Assembly (NCBI GenBank): GCA_015057755.1
Contig: SVDR01000007.1
Coordinates: 1-52,729 of the forward strand
Reading direction: 5' to 3'
Length of the DNA stretch: 52,729 nt
Source of the DNA: Lachnoclostridium sp.
Lineage (GTDB): Bacteria; Bacillota_A; Clostridia; Lachnospirales; Lachnospiraceae
The stretch's first letter is position 1. Each line of letters opens with the position of its first letter. The notes beneath the pieces are model-generated. The model saw only the letters and a list, made by a program, of their open reading frames with translations, ran no database searches and was not told where the DNA came from. This document shows positions 8,135 through 17,873 of this stretch, in pieces. A program made the position numbers and the translations under genes.

Positions 8135-9322
8135 TTATGCATTTTCTGCGGCAACTTCACCCGGAGCGTCCGGAACGAAGAAGGAGAATACACATGCTGC
8201 GATCGCGATTCCAACGAGGATCCACATAACAACCGGAACGCTGGTGTTGTCTGCAACTTTTCCGAGCATCGGAGATACAACGCCGCCGAAACTGGAAGCG
8301 AGGCCCATGGTGATACCGGAAGCGAGACCGAGATGGTTCGGAATAAATTTCTGACCAAGTGCTACGGACGGGCTGAATGCGAAGTTTAAGAACATCGCAG
8401 TCGGGATCAGGAGGGCTGTGCAAAGCAGTACATTTCTGGAAATGGTTACTGCGATCAGGCACGGGATCACGAGTACGAGACCTGCACGGATGGTTTTGTT
8501 GAAACCATATTTGTCGGCCAGGTTACCGCCGATCAGGGTTGCAACCGCACCGGACAGGGAGATGATCGTTGTTACAGAACCGGAAACTTCTTCGGACTGC
8601 ATGAGAACACTCATCCAGAACAGCGGGATGAATGTAGTCATACCCATGCTCAGTGTGGAACGAAGGAAAATAACAAATGTGAGTTTTCCAAATGCTTTCC
8701 AGTCATCTTTCTGACCTGCAGCGATGGCTGCTTTTGTTTTCTTGCTGCCTTCTGCAGCGAACTCAGCAAGGTTGCCATGCTGGGTTACCATGAATGCTGC
8801 CATGGCAAATGCCGGAATTGCGAGGATCGCTGCACCGCGAAGATCGCCGCCGAGCATTGTGATACCAAATACGGCTAACATCGGACCGCATGCGCCGCCC
8901 ATATTTCCGCCAACGGAGAAGAGGCTGATGCCTTTTCCTTTTTTCTCGCCGGATACGTAGTTTGCCATACGGCCGCCGTCCGGATGGAAGAGGGCTGCAC
9001 CGATTCCGGTAAATGCAACTGCCACAAACATTGCCCAGTAGTTGTCTAAGAATCCGAGGGAAGAGATACCGCATCCTGCCATGAAAATGCCGAGTGACAT
9101 GAGCCACGGACGGGATGTCTTATCTGCCATGCTTCCGAAAACTGGCTGGATCGCGGAACCGATACTGCTGAGAGCAAAGGTCAGACCGGCTGCCTGTGTG
9201 TATGTAATACCTTTCTGTGCGATGAGGAACGGGAGAATGGCCGGAAGTGCTCCGCCGCCCAGGTCCGCGCACAGATGTCCCAGCATCATAATGTAGCTGT
9301 AGACGGATTTCTTGAATTTCAT
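8135..9322 (-). CDS. MFS transporter, fosmidomycin-resistance (Fsr) type
   Basis: Membrane protein of 395 residues with ~12 hydrophobic segments. The N-terminus HLCADLGGGALPAILPFL and the early FGSMADKTSRPW loop resemble Fsr-like major-facilitator exporters. Family members export fosmidomycin or other small molecules; the natural substrate here is unknown. ATG 9322 is chosen because GGAGG lies 8 nt upstream; an in-frame codon at 9337 lies inside that region. A terminator-like hairpin separates it from the upstream M20 peptidase gene, so it may receive only read-through. Confidence 0.85.
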   Translation of the reverse strand: MKFKKSVYSYIMMLGHLCADLGGGALPAILPFLIAQKGITYTQAAGLTFALSSIGSAIQPVFGSMADKTSRPWLMSLGIFMAGCGISSLGFLDNYWAMFVAVAFTGIGAALFHPDGGRMANYVSGEKKGKGISLFSVGGNMGGACGPMLAVFGITMLGGDLRGAAILAIPAFAMAAFMVTQHGNLAEFAAEGSKKTKAAIAAGQKDDWKAFGKLTFVIFLRSTLSMGMTTFIPLFWMSVLMQSEEVSGSVTTIISLSGAVATLIGGNLADKYGFNKTIRAGLVLVIPCLIAVTISRNVLLCTALLIPTAMFLNFAFSPSVALGQKFIPNHLGLASGITMGLASSFGGVVSPMLGKVADNTSVPVVMWILVGIAIAACVFSFFVPDAPGEVAAENA

Positions 9323-9351
9323 TTGTATTGCCTCCAAAGCGTTTTCTTTCG

Positions 9352-9385
9352 AAAACCTCTGCCTCCGAAAAAACGGAAGCAGAGG
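9352..9385 (-). terminator. Terminator or attenuator between M20 peptidase and MFS genes
   Basis: On the minus strand CCTCTGCTTCCG pairs with CGGAGGCAGAGG around a T6 loop and TTTT follows. It ends the M20 peptidase transcript just before the ribosome-binding site of the MFS gene. Confidence 0.75.
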
Positions 9386-9401
9386 CTGTAAAACTATTTA
9401 T

Positions 9402-10544
9402 TTAGTTGAAGTATGTCATCATGAATGCTGCTACAACTGTCATACCTAACTGTAATGTTGTGGAATCCAGATATTCTTCTCTTGTGTGAGCACCAACAGC
9501 CATGTTGCCGCCAAAGCAGATAGCCGGAACACCAACGGACAGCGGAATGTTGCAGTCTGTGGAACCGGACATCATCGGAACGCGGTTGCCTGTTAAGCTT
9601 TCGATGATATCGAGTGCTTTATTTTCAAGAGCAGCCTGTTTCTCCGGATCCACGTCGCCTGTACACGGACGCTCGCCAAGAAGCTCTAAATCAACCTGTA
9701 CATTGTCCATGTGACGGTATGTCTCAATAACAGAGAGGAAGAACTCGTTCATGGAAGCGAGGCTCTCGCGTACGTCGGAACGGTACTCGAAAAGCATCTC
9801 TGCGTACTGTGCGATAGTATTGATGGATGTACCGCCGGAAATAAGGCCTACGTTGTATGTGCTCTTGCCCGGCTTCGGTACTTTGTATGTGTAGAGTGTA
9901 TTGATCATGGAAGACAGAGTCTGGATCGCATTCTGGTTTCCGAACTTGCCGTAGGAGTGTCCGCCTTCTGTGTGAACGCCTACTTTGTAGCGGAGGGAAC
10001 CAACTGCACCATTGACAATGCCTGTGTAGGAACCGTCAAGGGCAATAACTTCTGCGATCTTGCCTTCGTAATCTTTCATAACCTGACGGATGCCCTTTAA
10101 GTTGCCGAGGCCTTCTTCACCGGAGCTTGCTACGAAGAGGATACCCTGCTTCGGAACCAGATTGTTTTTGGTGATCCAGCTTGCGAGAAGCATCATGATG
10201 GACAGGTTGGAGGTATTGTCGCCAACACCCGGGCAGCGCATGATGTCGCCATCGTAGATCACATCAAACGGTTCCATATCCGGGAATACAGTATCGCTGT
10301 GTGCGGAGAACGCTACCAGATTTTCGCCTGCTTCGCAGTGGTACGGATAGATTACGTTGAGAGCACTGTCGATATAAGCGCCTTTACATCCCTCTTTTTC
10401 ATACCAGTCACGGATGAATTCTGCGCGAAGCTCTTCGTGGTTGGACGGAGCCGGGATGCGGCAGAGTGTATCGAGAAGTTTGATCAGAGTTTCCTGATTC
10501 TCATCGATGTAAGCTTTTAAGTCAGCACGTAATAATTCGTTCAT
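9402..10544 (-). CDS. M20 family metallopeptidase
   Basis: Cytoplasmic zinc peptidase of 380 residues, similar to PepT/CPG2-type M20 enzymes. Visible motifs in order are AHSDTVFPD (first metal ligand), GVGDNTSN (bridging Asp), SSGEEGLGN (catalytic Glu-Glu), GGHSYGKFGN in the dimerisation domain, and the C-terminal GAHTREE ligand. It probably removes residues from small peptides or acyl-amino acids. AGGAGG precedes ATG 10544. The DUF1846 gene ends 30 nt upstream, which suggests a two-gene operon. Two other M20 enzymes lie at 25689 and 51143, but they are of the AbgB/amidohydrolase subtype. Confidence 0.88.
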   Translation of the reverse strand: MNELLRADLKAYIDENQETLIKLLDTLCRIPAPSNHEELRAEFIRDWYEKEGCKGAYIDSALNVIYPYHCEAGENLVAFSAHSDTVFPDMEPFDVIYDGDIMRCPGVGDNTSNLSIMMLLASWITKNNLVPKQGILFVASSGEEGLGNLKGIRQVMKDYEGKIAEVIALDGSYTGIVNGAVGSLRYKVGVHTEGGHSYGKFGNQNAIQTLSSMINTLYTYKVPKPGKSTYNVGLISGGTSINTIAQYAEMLFEYRSDVRESLASMNEFFLSVIETYRHMDNVQVDLELLGERPCTGDVDPEKQAALENKALDIIESLTGNRVPMMSGSTDCNIPLSVGVPAICFGGNMAVGAHTREEYLDSTTLQLGMTVVAAFMMTYFN

Positions 10545-10574
10545 TTGTAATACCTCCTAAAGAATTCGATGTTG

Positions 10575-12059
10575 CTAGAACTGAAAGGATTTTTTATCTT
10601 CAATTACCGGGTCGGATGTCAGCTCGATACCCAGCTTTTTAAAGATCTTTTTGTCAATGTTGGAGAGCAGGACCGTTGTGTGTACCTGGCAGCCGCGAAG
10701 TTTCGGGAGCTGCTCCAACGCTTTCTGTGCATTTTCGTCCGTTGCTGCACAAGTGGAAAGGGCGATCAGGATCTCGTCGGTGTGGAGTCTCGGGTTTGTG
10801 CTGCCGAGATATTTTACCTTTAATTCCTGGATCGGGGCGATGGATTCCGGAGAGATCAGTTTGATCTCGTGGTCGATTCCGCCCAGCTCCTTGACTGCAT
10901 TGAGCAGAAGGGCAGCGGAGGCGCCGAGGAGTTCTTTTGTCTTTCCGACTACGATCGTACCGTTTGGAAGTTCCATGGCAGCAGCCGGAGCGCCAAGTTC
11001 TTTTGCGAGCGCCTGGGCAACCGGAACAACGGAGCGGTCGTTCGGAGTGATCTTCGCCTGTTTCATAATGATCTCGATCTTATAGGATTCTTCCTTGGAA
11101 TGACCCTCGTCCACAACTTTTTCCAAAGACTGGTAATAGCGGCGGATGATCTCCTGATTGGATGCGTCGCGGCAGGCTGCATCGTCAAAGATGCAGTGGC
11201 CGACCATGTTTACACCCATGTCAGTCGGGGACTTGTACGGGCACTCGCCGTAGATCTCTTCGAAGATCGCACTGAGTACCGGGAAGATCTCGACGTCACG
11301 GTTGTAGTTGACTGTGGTCTCGCCGTAAGCTTCCAGATGGAACGGATCGATCATGTTCACATCGTTTAAGTCTGCAGTCGCAGCCTCATAAGCTAAGTTG
11401 ACCGGATGTTTTAACGGAAGATTCCAGATCGGGAATGTCTCAAACTTTGCATAGCCCGCTTTGACACCGCGCTTGTGCTCGTGGTAGAGCTGGGAAAGGC
11501 AGGTTGCCATCTTTCCGCTTCCCGGACCAGGAGCTGTTACGATCACCAGAGGTCTGGTGGTCTCGATATAATCATTTTTTCCAAAGCCTTCGTCGCTTAC
11601 GATGTGGCGGACGTTGCTCGGATATCCTTCGATCGTGTAGTGGCGGTATACTTTTACGCCCATTTTTTCCAGCTTGTTCTTAAACTGTACAATAGCCGGA
11701 ACGTCAGAGTAGTGGGTAATGACAACGCTGCCCACATGAAGACCGCGTTCAGTAAATACGCCGATGAGACGGAGCACGTCCACGTCGTATGTGATGCCCA
11801 GGTCATAACGCACTTTGTTGTTGGTAATGTCGGCTGCGTTGATCGCCATGATGATCTCTGCCTGATCTGCAAGCTGCATCAGCATACGCAGTTTGCTGTC
11901 CGGCTCAAAGCCCGGAAGGACTCTAGATGCATGGTAATCATCGAACAGTTTGCCGCCGAATTCCAGGTATAATTTATCACCGAACTGACTGATACGTTCT
12001 CTGATATGATCAGACTGCATAGCCAGATACTTGTCATTGTCGAACCCCAGTTTTCGCAT
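10575..12059 (-). CDS. DUF1846 family protein
   Basis: Soluble protein of 494 residues that fits the DUF1846 family over its whole length. It starts with the family pattern GFDNDKYLAMQSDHIRERI and contains a P-loop-like APGPGSGKMAT near residue 180, so nucleotide binding is likely. The cellular role is not known. The start ATG follows AGGAGGAATTGAACC. It is the first gene of an apparent operon with the M20 peptidase 30 nt downstream. No membrane segment or signal peptide is seen. Confidence 0.88.
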   Translation of the reverse strand: MRKLGFDNDKYLAMQSDHIRERISQFGDKLYLEFGGKLFDDYHASRVLPGFEPDSKLRMLMQLADQAEIIMAINAADITNNKVRYDLGITYDVDVLRLIGVFTERGLHVGSVVITHYSDVPAIVQFKNKLEKMGVKVYRHYTIEGYPSNVRHIVSDEGFGKNDYIETTRPLVIVTAPGPGSGKMATCLSQLYHEHKRGVKAGYAKFETFPIWNLPLKHPVNLAYEAATADLNDVNMIDPFHLEAYGETTVNYNRDVEIFPVLSAIFEEIYGECPYKSPTDMGVNMVGHCIFDDAACRDASNQEIIRRYYQSLEKVVDEGHSKEESYKIEIIMKQAKITPNDRSVVPVAQALAKELGAPAAAMELPNGTIVVGKTKELLGASAALLLNAVKELGGIDHEIKLISPESIAPIQELKVKYLGSTNPRLHTDEILIALSTCAATDENAQKALEQLPKLRGCQVHTTVLLSNIDKKIFKKLGIELTSDPVIEDKKSFQF

Positions 12060-12235
12060 GGTTCAATTCCTCCTGTTTGTCAAAGTCTCACATCATCTAT
12101 TATCTAACAAAAACTCGATTTTGAATAGTGCTTTTTTGATTTTTTTTCTTCCCAAGACGGATATACTTATGATAAGATATAATTTGAATTGGATTTGTGA
12201 TTAGTATTTCTAATACGGAAGAGGATCGATAGAAA

Positions 12236-13507
12236 ATGAAGAAGAAATTATTGGCAATTTGCCTGGCCGGACTGATGGGACTGGCAGCTTTGACCGGCTG
12301 CAGCCGTTCTGCGGGAGAGGAAACAACTCCTGCGGAAACCGCGCTGGAGACGACTGCTGAACCGACAGAGGCAGAGACCAGCGGCATTAAAGTCATTGAA
12401 AATGCCGGCGAAGACAACGATAAAACGATTTCTGTCCGAATCGTAGATAAAAACAATCCGGCGCTCCCTGGCCGTGTGCCGGAAAAGGTGCGCGGTATTT
12501 ATATTTCCGGTCCGATGGCGGGAAGTCCGGGACTGTTCCAGGATATTCTGGATGATATGGAAAATACCGAGATCAATACAGTAGTTATTGACCTGAAAAA
12601 TGATGAGGGACGTATTACCTGCGATATTGATACTCCGATCATCACAGAGATCGGGGCCTGCAAAAATTATGTGCAGGATATTGAAGCGCTGATCAAGACA
12701 TTGAAAGACCGTGGTCTGTATGTGATCGCCCGCGTGGTGGCATTCCGCGATCCATATCTGGCAGAGAAGAAGCCGGAGTGGAGTCTGCACACGGCAGACG
12801 GAAGTCTTTACAGAGATAAACAGGGCATGGCCTGGGTGGATCCGTACTGCAAAGAAGTTTGGGACTATCTGGTAGAAGTAGGAACGGCGGCGAAGGAAGT
12901 CGGTTTCGATGAGGTTCAGTTCGACTACATCCGCTTCTCCACGGACAGTACGATGAAGAATGTTGTATTTGACGAAGAAGTGACGCAGGGACGTTCAAAA
13001 ACAGACGTGATCACGGAGTTCTGCCAGTACGCATATGAAAATCTGGCGTCTCAGGGCCTGTTTGTTTCCGCGGATGTATTTGGAACCATTATCGGAAGCG
13101 AGATTGATGCCAATGCAGTCGGCCAGATCTATACGGACATGGCGAAGCATTTAGACTATATTTGTCCGATGGTTTATCCGTCCCATTACGGACCGGGCAA
13201 CTTCGGTCTGGAATATCCGGATAAGCAGCCGTATGAGACGATCCTGGCAGCGATGCAGAAGTCTAAAACTGTGATGGACAAAGCGGCAGATGAGGATGAT
13301 CATATCCACAATCAGGCGATCGTAAGACCGTGGCTGCAGGATTTTACCGCATCTTATCTGGGAGAGGGAAAATATATCACCTACGGATATGAAGAGGTGC
13401 AGCAGCAGATTCAGGCGGTTCTGGACGCAGGATATGACGAATGGATGCTCTGGAGCGCCGCGAACCGTTATCACTTACACCCGGCAGGAGAGGCTGCGGC
13501 TGAGTAA
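12236..13507 (+). CDS. Lipoprotein with putative glycoside hydrolase (DUF4015) domain
   Basis: Surface lipoprotein of 423 residues. A Lys-rich start, hydrophobic core and lipobox LTGC (Cys at ~22) mark export and lipidation. A Thr/Glu-rich linker (residues ~27-55) leads to a TIM-barrel-like domain of the DUF4015 'putative glycoside hydrolase' family, with VRGIYISGPMAG, INTVVIDLKNDEG, DPYCKEVWDY, VQFDYIRFSTD and YICPMVYPSHYGPG. Acidic residues in VQFDYIRF and the following strands are candidate catalytic groups; no sugar substrate can be named. The CapA lipoprotein at 39511 has the same kind of linker. It is read divergently from the DUF1846 gene. Confidence 0.85.
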   Translation: MKKKLLAICLAGLMGLAALTGCSRSAGEETTPAETALETTAEPTEAETSGIKVIENAGEDNDKTISVRIVDKNNPALPGRVPEKVRGIYISGPMAGSPGLFQDILDDMENTEINTVVIDLKNDEGRITCDIDTPIITEIGACKNYVQDIEALIKTLKDRGLYVIARVVAFRDPYLAEKKPEWSLHTADGSLYRDKQGMAWVDPYCKEVWDYLVEVGTAAKEVGFDEVQFDYIRFSTDSTMKNVVFDEEVTQGRSKTDVITEFCQYAYENLASQGLFVSADVFGTIIGSEIDANAVGQIYTDMAKHLDYICPMVYPSHYGPGNFGLEYPDKQPYETILAAMQKSKTVMDKAADEDDHIHNQAIVRPWLQDFTASYLGEGKYITYGYEEVQQQIQAVLDAGYDEWMLWSAANRYHLHPAGEAAAE

Positions 13508-13544
13508 AGATGCTGGCGAAACCTGCAGGAGAAGAAGAGGAACT

Positions 13545-14039
13545 ATGGAAAACACAAGAACATTACCAGTGCCGGGAGAATACTACCGGCACTTTAAAAA
13601 TCGTATGTATCAGATCATCGCGATCGCGTACCATTCTGAAACAGAAGAGCCGATGGTGGTATACCAGGCCCAGTACGGCGAGCAGAATGTCTGGGTGCGT
13701 CCGCTGGCGATGTTTATGGAAGAAGTGGATCACGGAAAGTATCCGGATGTGAGCCAGAAGTATCGTTTTGAGAAGGTGGAAGAGGGCGCTGAGGAAGTGA
13801 CGGAGTACGTCATGAGCCCGTATCTGCTGGCATTTTTTGATGCCATGGATGAGAAGCATTACGATAAGATGCTGGAGGCGCTTGCCAAATTAGGCGGTCA
13901 GGCGACTCAGAAGGAAATTGATGACATTTGTATGGTGCTGGATATGCAGACAGTTGGGGACACAGTGGCCGATCAGATCGTTGAGATCCGCCGCCATATC
14001 CAGATGCTGAGAAAGTTCGATGGAGAGAGACTTCGTTAA
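13545..14039 (+). CDS. DUF1653 domain protein upstream of uvrC
   Basis: Soluble protein of 164 residues. Residues ~6-70 match DUF1653 ([18 protein letters not shown], then [10 protein letters not shown] and [13 protein letters not shown]). The C-terminal half is helical and not recognised. The function is unknown. ATG 13545 follows a GAAGAGGAA site. The stop overlaps the uvrC start by one base (TAATG), so translation is coupled to uvrC and a link to DNA repair is possible but unproven. An in-frame extension upstream to 13389 runs inside the preceding gene and is rejected. Confidence 0.82.
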   Translation: MENTRTLPVPGEYYRHFKNRMYQIIAIAYHSETEEPMVVYQAQYGEQNVWVRPLAMFMEEVDHGKYPDVSQKYRFEKVEEGAEEVTEYVMSPYLLAFFDAMDEKHYDKMLEALAKLGGQATQKEIDDICMVLDMQTVGDTVADQIVEIRRHIQMLRKFDGERLR

Positions 14040-15907
14040 TGGAACAGGAAATCAATTTTAATATTGAAGAAGAATTAAAAAAACTCCCGGGTTCTCCGGG
14101 AGTTTATATCATGCACGATAAATATGACGAGATCATTTATGTCGGTAAAGCGATCAGCCTGAAAAACCGGGTGCGACAGTATTTTCAGAGCAGCCGCAAT
14201 AAGACGGCGAAAATTGAAAAGATGGTGTCCAGGATTGCCCGCTTTGAGTATATTATCACGGATTCGGAGCTGGAGGCTCTGGTACTGGAGTGCAATCTGA
14301 TCAAAGAACACCGCCCGAAGTACAATACGATGCTGAAGGACGATAAATCTTATCCGTACATCAAGGTGACGGTGGAAGAGGAATTTCCGAGAGTCTTATT
14401 TTCCAGAACCATGAAGAAGGATAAGAGCCGTTATTTTGGACCGTATACCAGTGCGGGGGCTGTCAGCGATACGATCGATTTGATCCATAAGCTTTGGAAA
14501 ATCCGCACTTGTACGAGAAATCTGCCGAAGGATATCGGAAAAGAGCGCCCGTGCCTGAATTACCATATTAAGCAGTGCAATGCACCGTGCCAGGGCTATG
14601 TTTCCAAAGAGGAGTATGGTCAGTCGGTGGCTCAGGTTCTGGAGTTTTTAAACGGAAATCATAAACCGGTTCTTTCCATGCTGGAAAAGAAGATGATGGA
14701 GGCGTCCGAAGAGATGGAATTTGAGCGTGCCATCGAATACCGGGAGCTGATCCAGAGCGTGAAGCAGATCGCAGAGAAGCAGAAGATCACCAGCCAGTCC
14801 ATGGAGGACCGTGACATTATTGCAATGGCACGCGACAACGAGGATGCAGTAGTGCAGGTGTTTTTTGTGCGTGACGGAAAGATCATCGGCCGTGAACATT
14901 TTCATGTTTCTGTGGCGACCGCGGAGGATGAAAAGCAGATCATCGGAAGCTTTGTAAAGCAGTTTTATGCGGGAACTCCGTTTATACCGCGAGAGGTCTG
15001 GGTGCAACAGGAGTTTCGTGAGATGAAGCTGGTTCAGGAATGGCTGACGAAGCGACGCGGTCAGGTCGTGAAATTTGTGGTTCCAAAGAAGGGACAGAAG
15101 AACCGTCTGGTGGAGCTGGCAGCGAAAAATGCACAGCTGGTTCTGGATCAGGACAAGGAGAAGATCAAGCGTGAAGAACTTCGCACCATCGGAGCCATGA
15201 ACCAGATTGGCGAATGGCTCGGTCTGGAGCATGTGAAGCGCATCGAGGCGTTTGATATTTCCAATATCAGCGGTTTCGAGTCGGTTGGTTCCATGGTGGT
15301 TTATGAGAACGGAAGACCGAAGCGAAATGATTATCGTAAGTTTAAGATCAAGACGGTTCAGGGACCAAATGATTATGCGTCGATGGAGGAAGTTCTTACG
15401 CGCAGATTTGAGCATGGTCTGGAGGAGTTGCGGGAAATGGGCACGGAGAAGTTCGGCAGTTTTACCAGATTCCCGGATCTGATCATGATGGACGGCGGAC
15501 GCGGTCAGGTCAATGTGGCGCTGAAGGTGCTGGAAGACCTGCAGTTAAATATTCCGGTCTGCGGTATGGTAAAAGATGACAATCACAGGACTCGCGGCTT
15601 GTATTATAATAATGTAGAAATTCCGATCGACCGATACAGTGAGGGATTTAAGCTGATCACACGGATTCAGGACGAGGCCCATCGGTTTGCTATCGAGTAC
15701 CATCGGAGTCTGAGAAGCAAAGGACAGGTGAAGTCGGTTCTGGACGACATTGAGGGAATCGGACCGGCCAGAAGAAAGGCGCTGATGCGCAGATTCCAGT
15801 CTCTGGAGGCCGTCCGTGATGCTTCTCTGGAGGAATTGGCTGCCACGGAGGGCATGAACAAACGGGCGGCAGAGAGTGTGTATGCATTTTTTCACAAGCC
15901 GGAATAA
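14039..15907 (+). CDS. uvrC: Excinuclease ABC subunit C
   Basis: Nucleotide-excision repair endonuclease of 622 residues that makes both incisions around a UvrAB-bound lesion. The N-terminal GIY-YIG domain shows [25 protein letters not shown] motif near residues 200-235 contacts UvrB. The RNase-H-like C-terminal nuclease begins at [11 protein letters not shown], with further Asp residues in [14 protein letters not shown]. Tandem helix-hairpin-helix motifs close the protein ([16 protein letters not shown], then [13 protein letters not shown]). Length and domain order are normal. It overlaps the DUF1653 stop by one base and precedes hprK by ~100 nt. Confidence 0.97.
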   Translation: MEQEINFNIEEELKKLPGSPGVYIMHDKYDEIIYVGKAISLKNRVRQYFQSSRNKTAKIEKMVSRIARFEYIITDSELEALVLECNLIKEHRPKYNTMLKDDKSYPYIKVTVEEEFPRVLFSRTMKKDKSRYFGPYTSAGAVSDTIDLIHKLWKIRTCTRNLPKDIGKERPCLNYHIKQCNAPCQGYVSKEEYGQSVAQVLEFLNGNHKPVLSMLEKKMMEASEEMEFERAIEYRELIQSVKQIAEKQKITSQSMEDRDIIAMARDNEDAVVQVFFVRDGKIIGREHFHVSVATAEDEKQIIGSFVKQFYAGTPFIPREVWVQQEFREMKLVQEWLTKRRGQVVKFVVPKKGQKNRLVELAAKNAQLVLDQDKEKIKREELRTIGAMNQIGEWLGLEHVKRIEAFDISNISGFESVGSMVVYENGRPKRNDYRKFKIKTVQGPNDYASMEEVLTRRFEHGLEELREMGTEKFGSFTRFPDLIMMDGGRGQVNVALKVLEDLQLNIPVCGMVKDDNHRTRGLYYNNVEIPIDRYSEGFKLITRIQDEAHRFAIEYHRSLRSKGQVKSVLDDIEGIGPARRKALMRRFQSLEAVRDASLEELAATEGMNKRAAESVYAFFHKPE

Positions 15908-15916
15908 GAAAATTAA

Positions 15917-15945
15917 GTGACAAGGAATAAAATGTATGTTACGAT
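15917..15945 (+). promoter_or_regulatory. Possible promoter of the hprK cluster
   Basis: GTGACA, a 17-nt spacer and TACGAT with TGT before the -10 box (extended -10). It lies about 60 nt before hprK, in the only sizeable gap between uvrC and the downstream cluster. Both hexamers are imperfect. Confidence 0.45.
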
Positions 15946-16006
15946 AAAACCAAATACGCCCAAAAAACGGCAGCTCAAGGTATGAAATACCGGAAAGGGG
16001 AATAGT

Positions 16007-16945
16007 ATGTACGGAGTTACGATTACTGAAATTATTAATAAAATGGGTTTTCAGAACCTGACACCGGAGTTGGATACCGACAAGATCGTGGTTTCCCATC
16101 CGGATATCAACCGCCCGGCGCTTCAGCTGACAGGATTTTATGATCATTTTGATAATGAACGTGTGCAGCTGATCGGCAATGTGGAAATGGCTTACCTTTC
16201 CGGACTTTCCAAAGAGCGCAGGATCGCGATGTACGACAAGCTGATCTCCAGCAAGATCCCGTGTATCGTATTCTGCCGTGAGATGAGACCGGAGGATGAA
16301 GTTCTGGAGCTCTGCAGCCATTATGGAGTTCCGTGCCTGATTTCCACGAAGATCACTTCCGATGTGATGGCAGAGATCATTCGCTGGCTGAAGGCGAAGC
16401 TGGCTCCGTGCATCAGCATTCACGGCGTTCTGGTCGATGTATTTGGCGAGGGCGTGCTGCTGATGGGTGAGAGCGGAATCGGTAAGAGTGAGGCGGCTCT
16501 GGAGCTTGTGAAGCGCGGTCACCGTCTGGTCAGCGATGATGTGGTGGAGATCCGCAAAGTCAGCGATGAAACACTGGTCGGAACTGCGCCGAACATTACG
16601 AAGTACTTTATTGAGCTTCGCGGTATTGGCATTATCGATGTAAAGACCTTATTTGGTGTGGAGAGTGTCAAAGATACTCAGTCCATTGATATTGTGATCC
16701 AGCTGGAAGACTGGGACAAGAATCAGGAGTATGACAGACTGGGACTGGAAGACCAGTATACCGAGTTTTTAGGCAATAAAGTGGTCTGCCACAAGATTCC
16801 GGTTCGGCCGGGCCGTAACCTGGCGGTTATCGTAGAGTCTGCGGCTGTCAACTATCGTCAGAAGAAGATGGGCTACAACGCCGCACAGGAGCTTTATAAG
16901 CGCGTGCAGGATAATATGGCAAGAAAGAACGCAGAGCGTTCATAA
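16007..16945 (+). CDS. hprK: HPr kinase/phosphorylase
   Basis: Bifunctional enzyme of 312 residues that phosphorylates Ser46 of HPr/Crh when fructose-1,6-bisphosphate and ATP are high and reverses this with inorganic phosphate. Walker A GESGIGKSE is present, preceded by HGVLVDVFGEGVLL. The capping-helix signature around IELRGIGIIDVKTLFG is present and needed for dephosphorylation. Its likely partner, a Crh-like protein with Ser46 intact, is four genes downstream. GGAAAGGGG precedes ATG 16007. Confidence 0.96.
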   Translation: MYGVTITEIINKMGFQNLTPELDTDKIVVSHPDINRPALQLTGFYDHFDNERVQLIGNVEMAYLSGLSKERRIAMYDKLISSKIPCIVFCREMRPEDEVLELCSHYGVPCLISTKITSDVMAEIIRWLKAKLAPCISIHGVLVDVFGEGVLLMGESGIGKSEAALELVKRGHRLVSDDVVEIRKVSDETLVGTAPNITKYFIELRGIGIIDVKTLFGVESVKDTQSIDIVIQLEDWDKNQEYDRLGLEDQYTEFLGNKVVCHKIPVRPGRNLAVIVESAAVNYRQKKMGYNAAQELYKRVQDNMARKNAERS

Positions 16946-16998
16946 GAGAAGAAGTCCGAAACCGGACAAGAAATAAAACCGAGAGGGAATAGCGATTC

Positions 16999-17871
16999 AT
17001 GGAAGTTAGGATCAATGAACCGATGATGAAACATAGCTCCTTCCGTGCCGGCGGTGCAGCCGAGTGGTTTGCGGTCCCGGAGAATGCGGAGGAGTTAAAG
17101 GCTGTTCTTGCAGCTTGCAGGAAGGCAGATACACCGTGGTATGTGATCGGAAACGGAAGCAATCTTTTAGTCAGCGACAAGGGATTTCCGGGTGCGATCA
17201 TCAGCACGGGCAGATTTGACCGTTTAGAAGTAAACGGAACGGAGATTACGGTGGGAGCCGGAGTTATGCTTTCCAGACTGGCGAATACTGCATACAAGGC
17301 AGGACTGACCGGACTAGAATTTGCCGCCGGTATTCCGGGAACTGTGGGAGGCGCATGTGTGATGAACGCAGGTGCTTACGGTTCTGAGATGAAAAATGTG
17401 TTAAAGACAGTAACAGTTCTGACTGCAGAGGGAACGGTGGAAACCCTCCCGGCAGAAGAACTGGAACTTGGATACCGCACCAGTGTGATCTCGAAAAAGG
17501 GCTATCTGGTGTTAGAGGCTGTGGTTTCTCTGGCAGAAGGAAAGATGGATGAGATCAAGGCTGTGATGGATGATCTGGCTTTCCGCAGAAAAGACAAACA
17601 GCCGCTGGAATTTCCGAGCGCAGGAAGCACCTTCAAGCGTCCGGAAGGATATTTTGCAGGAAAGCTGATCGAGGACTGCGGTCTGAAAGGATTTTCCGTG
17701 GGAGGCGCCCAGGTTTCCGAAAAACATGCAGGCTTTGTGATCAACAAAGGAGGAGCGACTGCGGCAGATATTTACCGCCTCTGCAAAGAAGTGGAAAAGA
17801 GAGTCAGAGCCAAGTTTGGCGTTTCTCTGGAGATGGAAGTGAAGCTTTTGGGAGAATTTGAGGAGGAGTAA
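16999..17871 (+). CDS. murB: UDP-N-acetylenolpyruvoylglucosamine reductase
   Basis: FAD enzyme of 290 residues that reduces UDP-GlcNAc-enolpyruvate to UDP-MurNAc in peptidoglycan synthesis. FAD-binding motifs NGSNLLVSDKGFPG and AGIPGTVGGACVMNAGAYG are intact. The catalytic Ser lies in PSAGSTFKRP, followed by GKLIEDCGLKGFSVGGAQVS. Length and the YRTS segment fit the type without the long insertion. It sits between hprK and rapZ, the usual Firmicute order; rapZ starts 2 nt after its stop. Confidence 0.96.
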   Translation: MEVRINEPMMKHSSFRAGGAAEWFAVPENAEELKAVLAACRKADTPWYVIGNGSNLLVSDKGFPGAIISTGRFDRLEVNGTEITVGAGVMLSRLANTAYKAGLTGLEFAAGIPGTVGGACVMNAGAYGSEMKNVLKTVTVLTAEGTVETLPAEELELGYRTSVISKKGYLVLEAVVSLAEGKMDEIKAVMDDLAFRRKDKQPLEFPSAGSTFKRPEGYFAGKLIEDCGLKGFSVGGAQVSEKHAGFVINKGGATAADIYRLCKEVEKRVRAKFGVSLEMEVKLLGEFEEE

Positions 17872-17873
17872 AC

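Noticed and set aside
15545..16522. 325-residue open frame on the minus strand across uvrC and hprK
   Set aside because: It overlaps two clear genes on the other strand and has no motif.
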